6,492 nucleotides of DNA from Propionibacteriaceae bacterium (GTDB taxonomy: Bacteria > Actinomycetota > Actinomycetes > Propionibacteriales > Propionibacteriaceae): NCBI GenBank assembly GCA_030538175.1, contig JAUNUL010000171.1, positions 1-6,492 of the forward strand, in the 5' to 3' direction. How positions within the stretch are numbered: the first letter of the stretch is position 1; each line of letters starts with the position of its first letter. The notes under the pieces are model-generated. The model did not search any database, was not told the DNA's origin, and worked only from the letters and a program-made list of their open reading frames with translations. The position numbers and the translations under genes were made by a program. This document shows, one piece after another, positions 6,492-6,492 of this stretch.

Positions 6492-6492
6492 G
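6417..6492 (-). CDS. C-terminal end of an upstream gene with a Tyr-rich repeat tail (partial)
   Basis: Only the last 24 codons and a TGA stop are in the window, and I do not recognise the protein. The chosen frame reads as near-repeats of nine residues, GYAYDKRPS then GYAHSDRPG, then a partial EPAYDK before the stop. About 21 of 24 third positions are G or C, better than the competing open frame. That competing frame would end in a TGA overlapping the HlyD start as ATGA, so it is a real alternative. The stop lies six bases before the next gene's ATG, so this gene is probably in the same operon. By position it could be a biosynthetic enzyme, a second precursor peptide with repeated cores, or an accessory protein; the visible tail cannot decide. 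The frame is a reasoned choice, the function unknown. Confidence 0.55.
   Translation of the reverse strand, partial: GYAYDKRPSGYAHSDRPGEPAYDK

Overview
This is a GC-rich stretch, most likely from an actinobacterium. The coding strand has very high G/C at third codon positions (about 89% where I hand-counted it), GTG is used as a start, and genes are packed with ATGA overlaps and GGAGG-type ribosome binding sites. Every gene I can support is on the minus strand and is transcribed from position 6492 towards position 1. I cannot name the genus.

In order of transcription the window holds: (1) the last 24 codons of an upstream gene, ending in a short tandem repeat of about nine residues (6417-6492); (2) a compact HlyD-like membrane fusion protein (5649-6410); (3) an ABC transporter with an N-terminal C39 double-glycine peptidase (3464-5647); (4) a second ABC transporter with a roughly 400-residue N-terminal extension and no peptidase (603-3467); (5) a strong hairpin directly after that gene's stop codon; (6) a 120-residue RiPP precursor with a nitrile-hydratase-like (NHLP) leader, a double-glycine site and a 15-residue core containing seven cysteines (140-502); and (7) an intrinsic terminator (58-113). 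The last 57 bases hold nothing I can support.

Together these are the precursor and export modules of an NHLM/NHLP-type peptide natural-product cluster. The C39 domain of the first transporter would cut the leader after the Gly-Gly. The two ABC proteins probably act as a pair, with the HlyD-like protein as the extracytoplasmic adaptor, to export the Cys-rich peptide. No modifying enzyme (YcaO cyclodehydratase, LanM, radical SAM, etc.) is visible, so the chemistry of the product is open. If such an enzyme exists it must lie beyond 6492 or elsewhere.

Points most worth a second look are the unusual core (ARACCCCPCSCCVEW), the abrupt fall in third-position GC over the ATPase domain of the second transporter, the repeat-tailed upstream gene, and the hairpin separating the transporter genes from the precursor.
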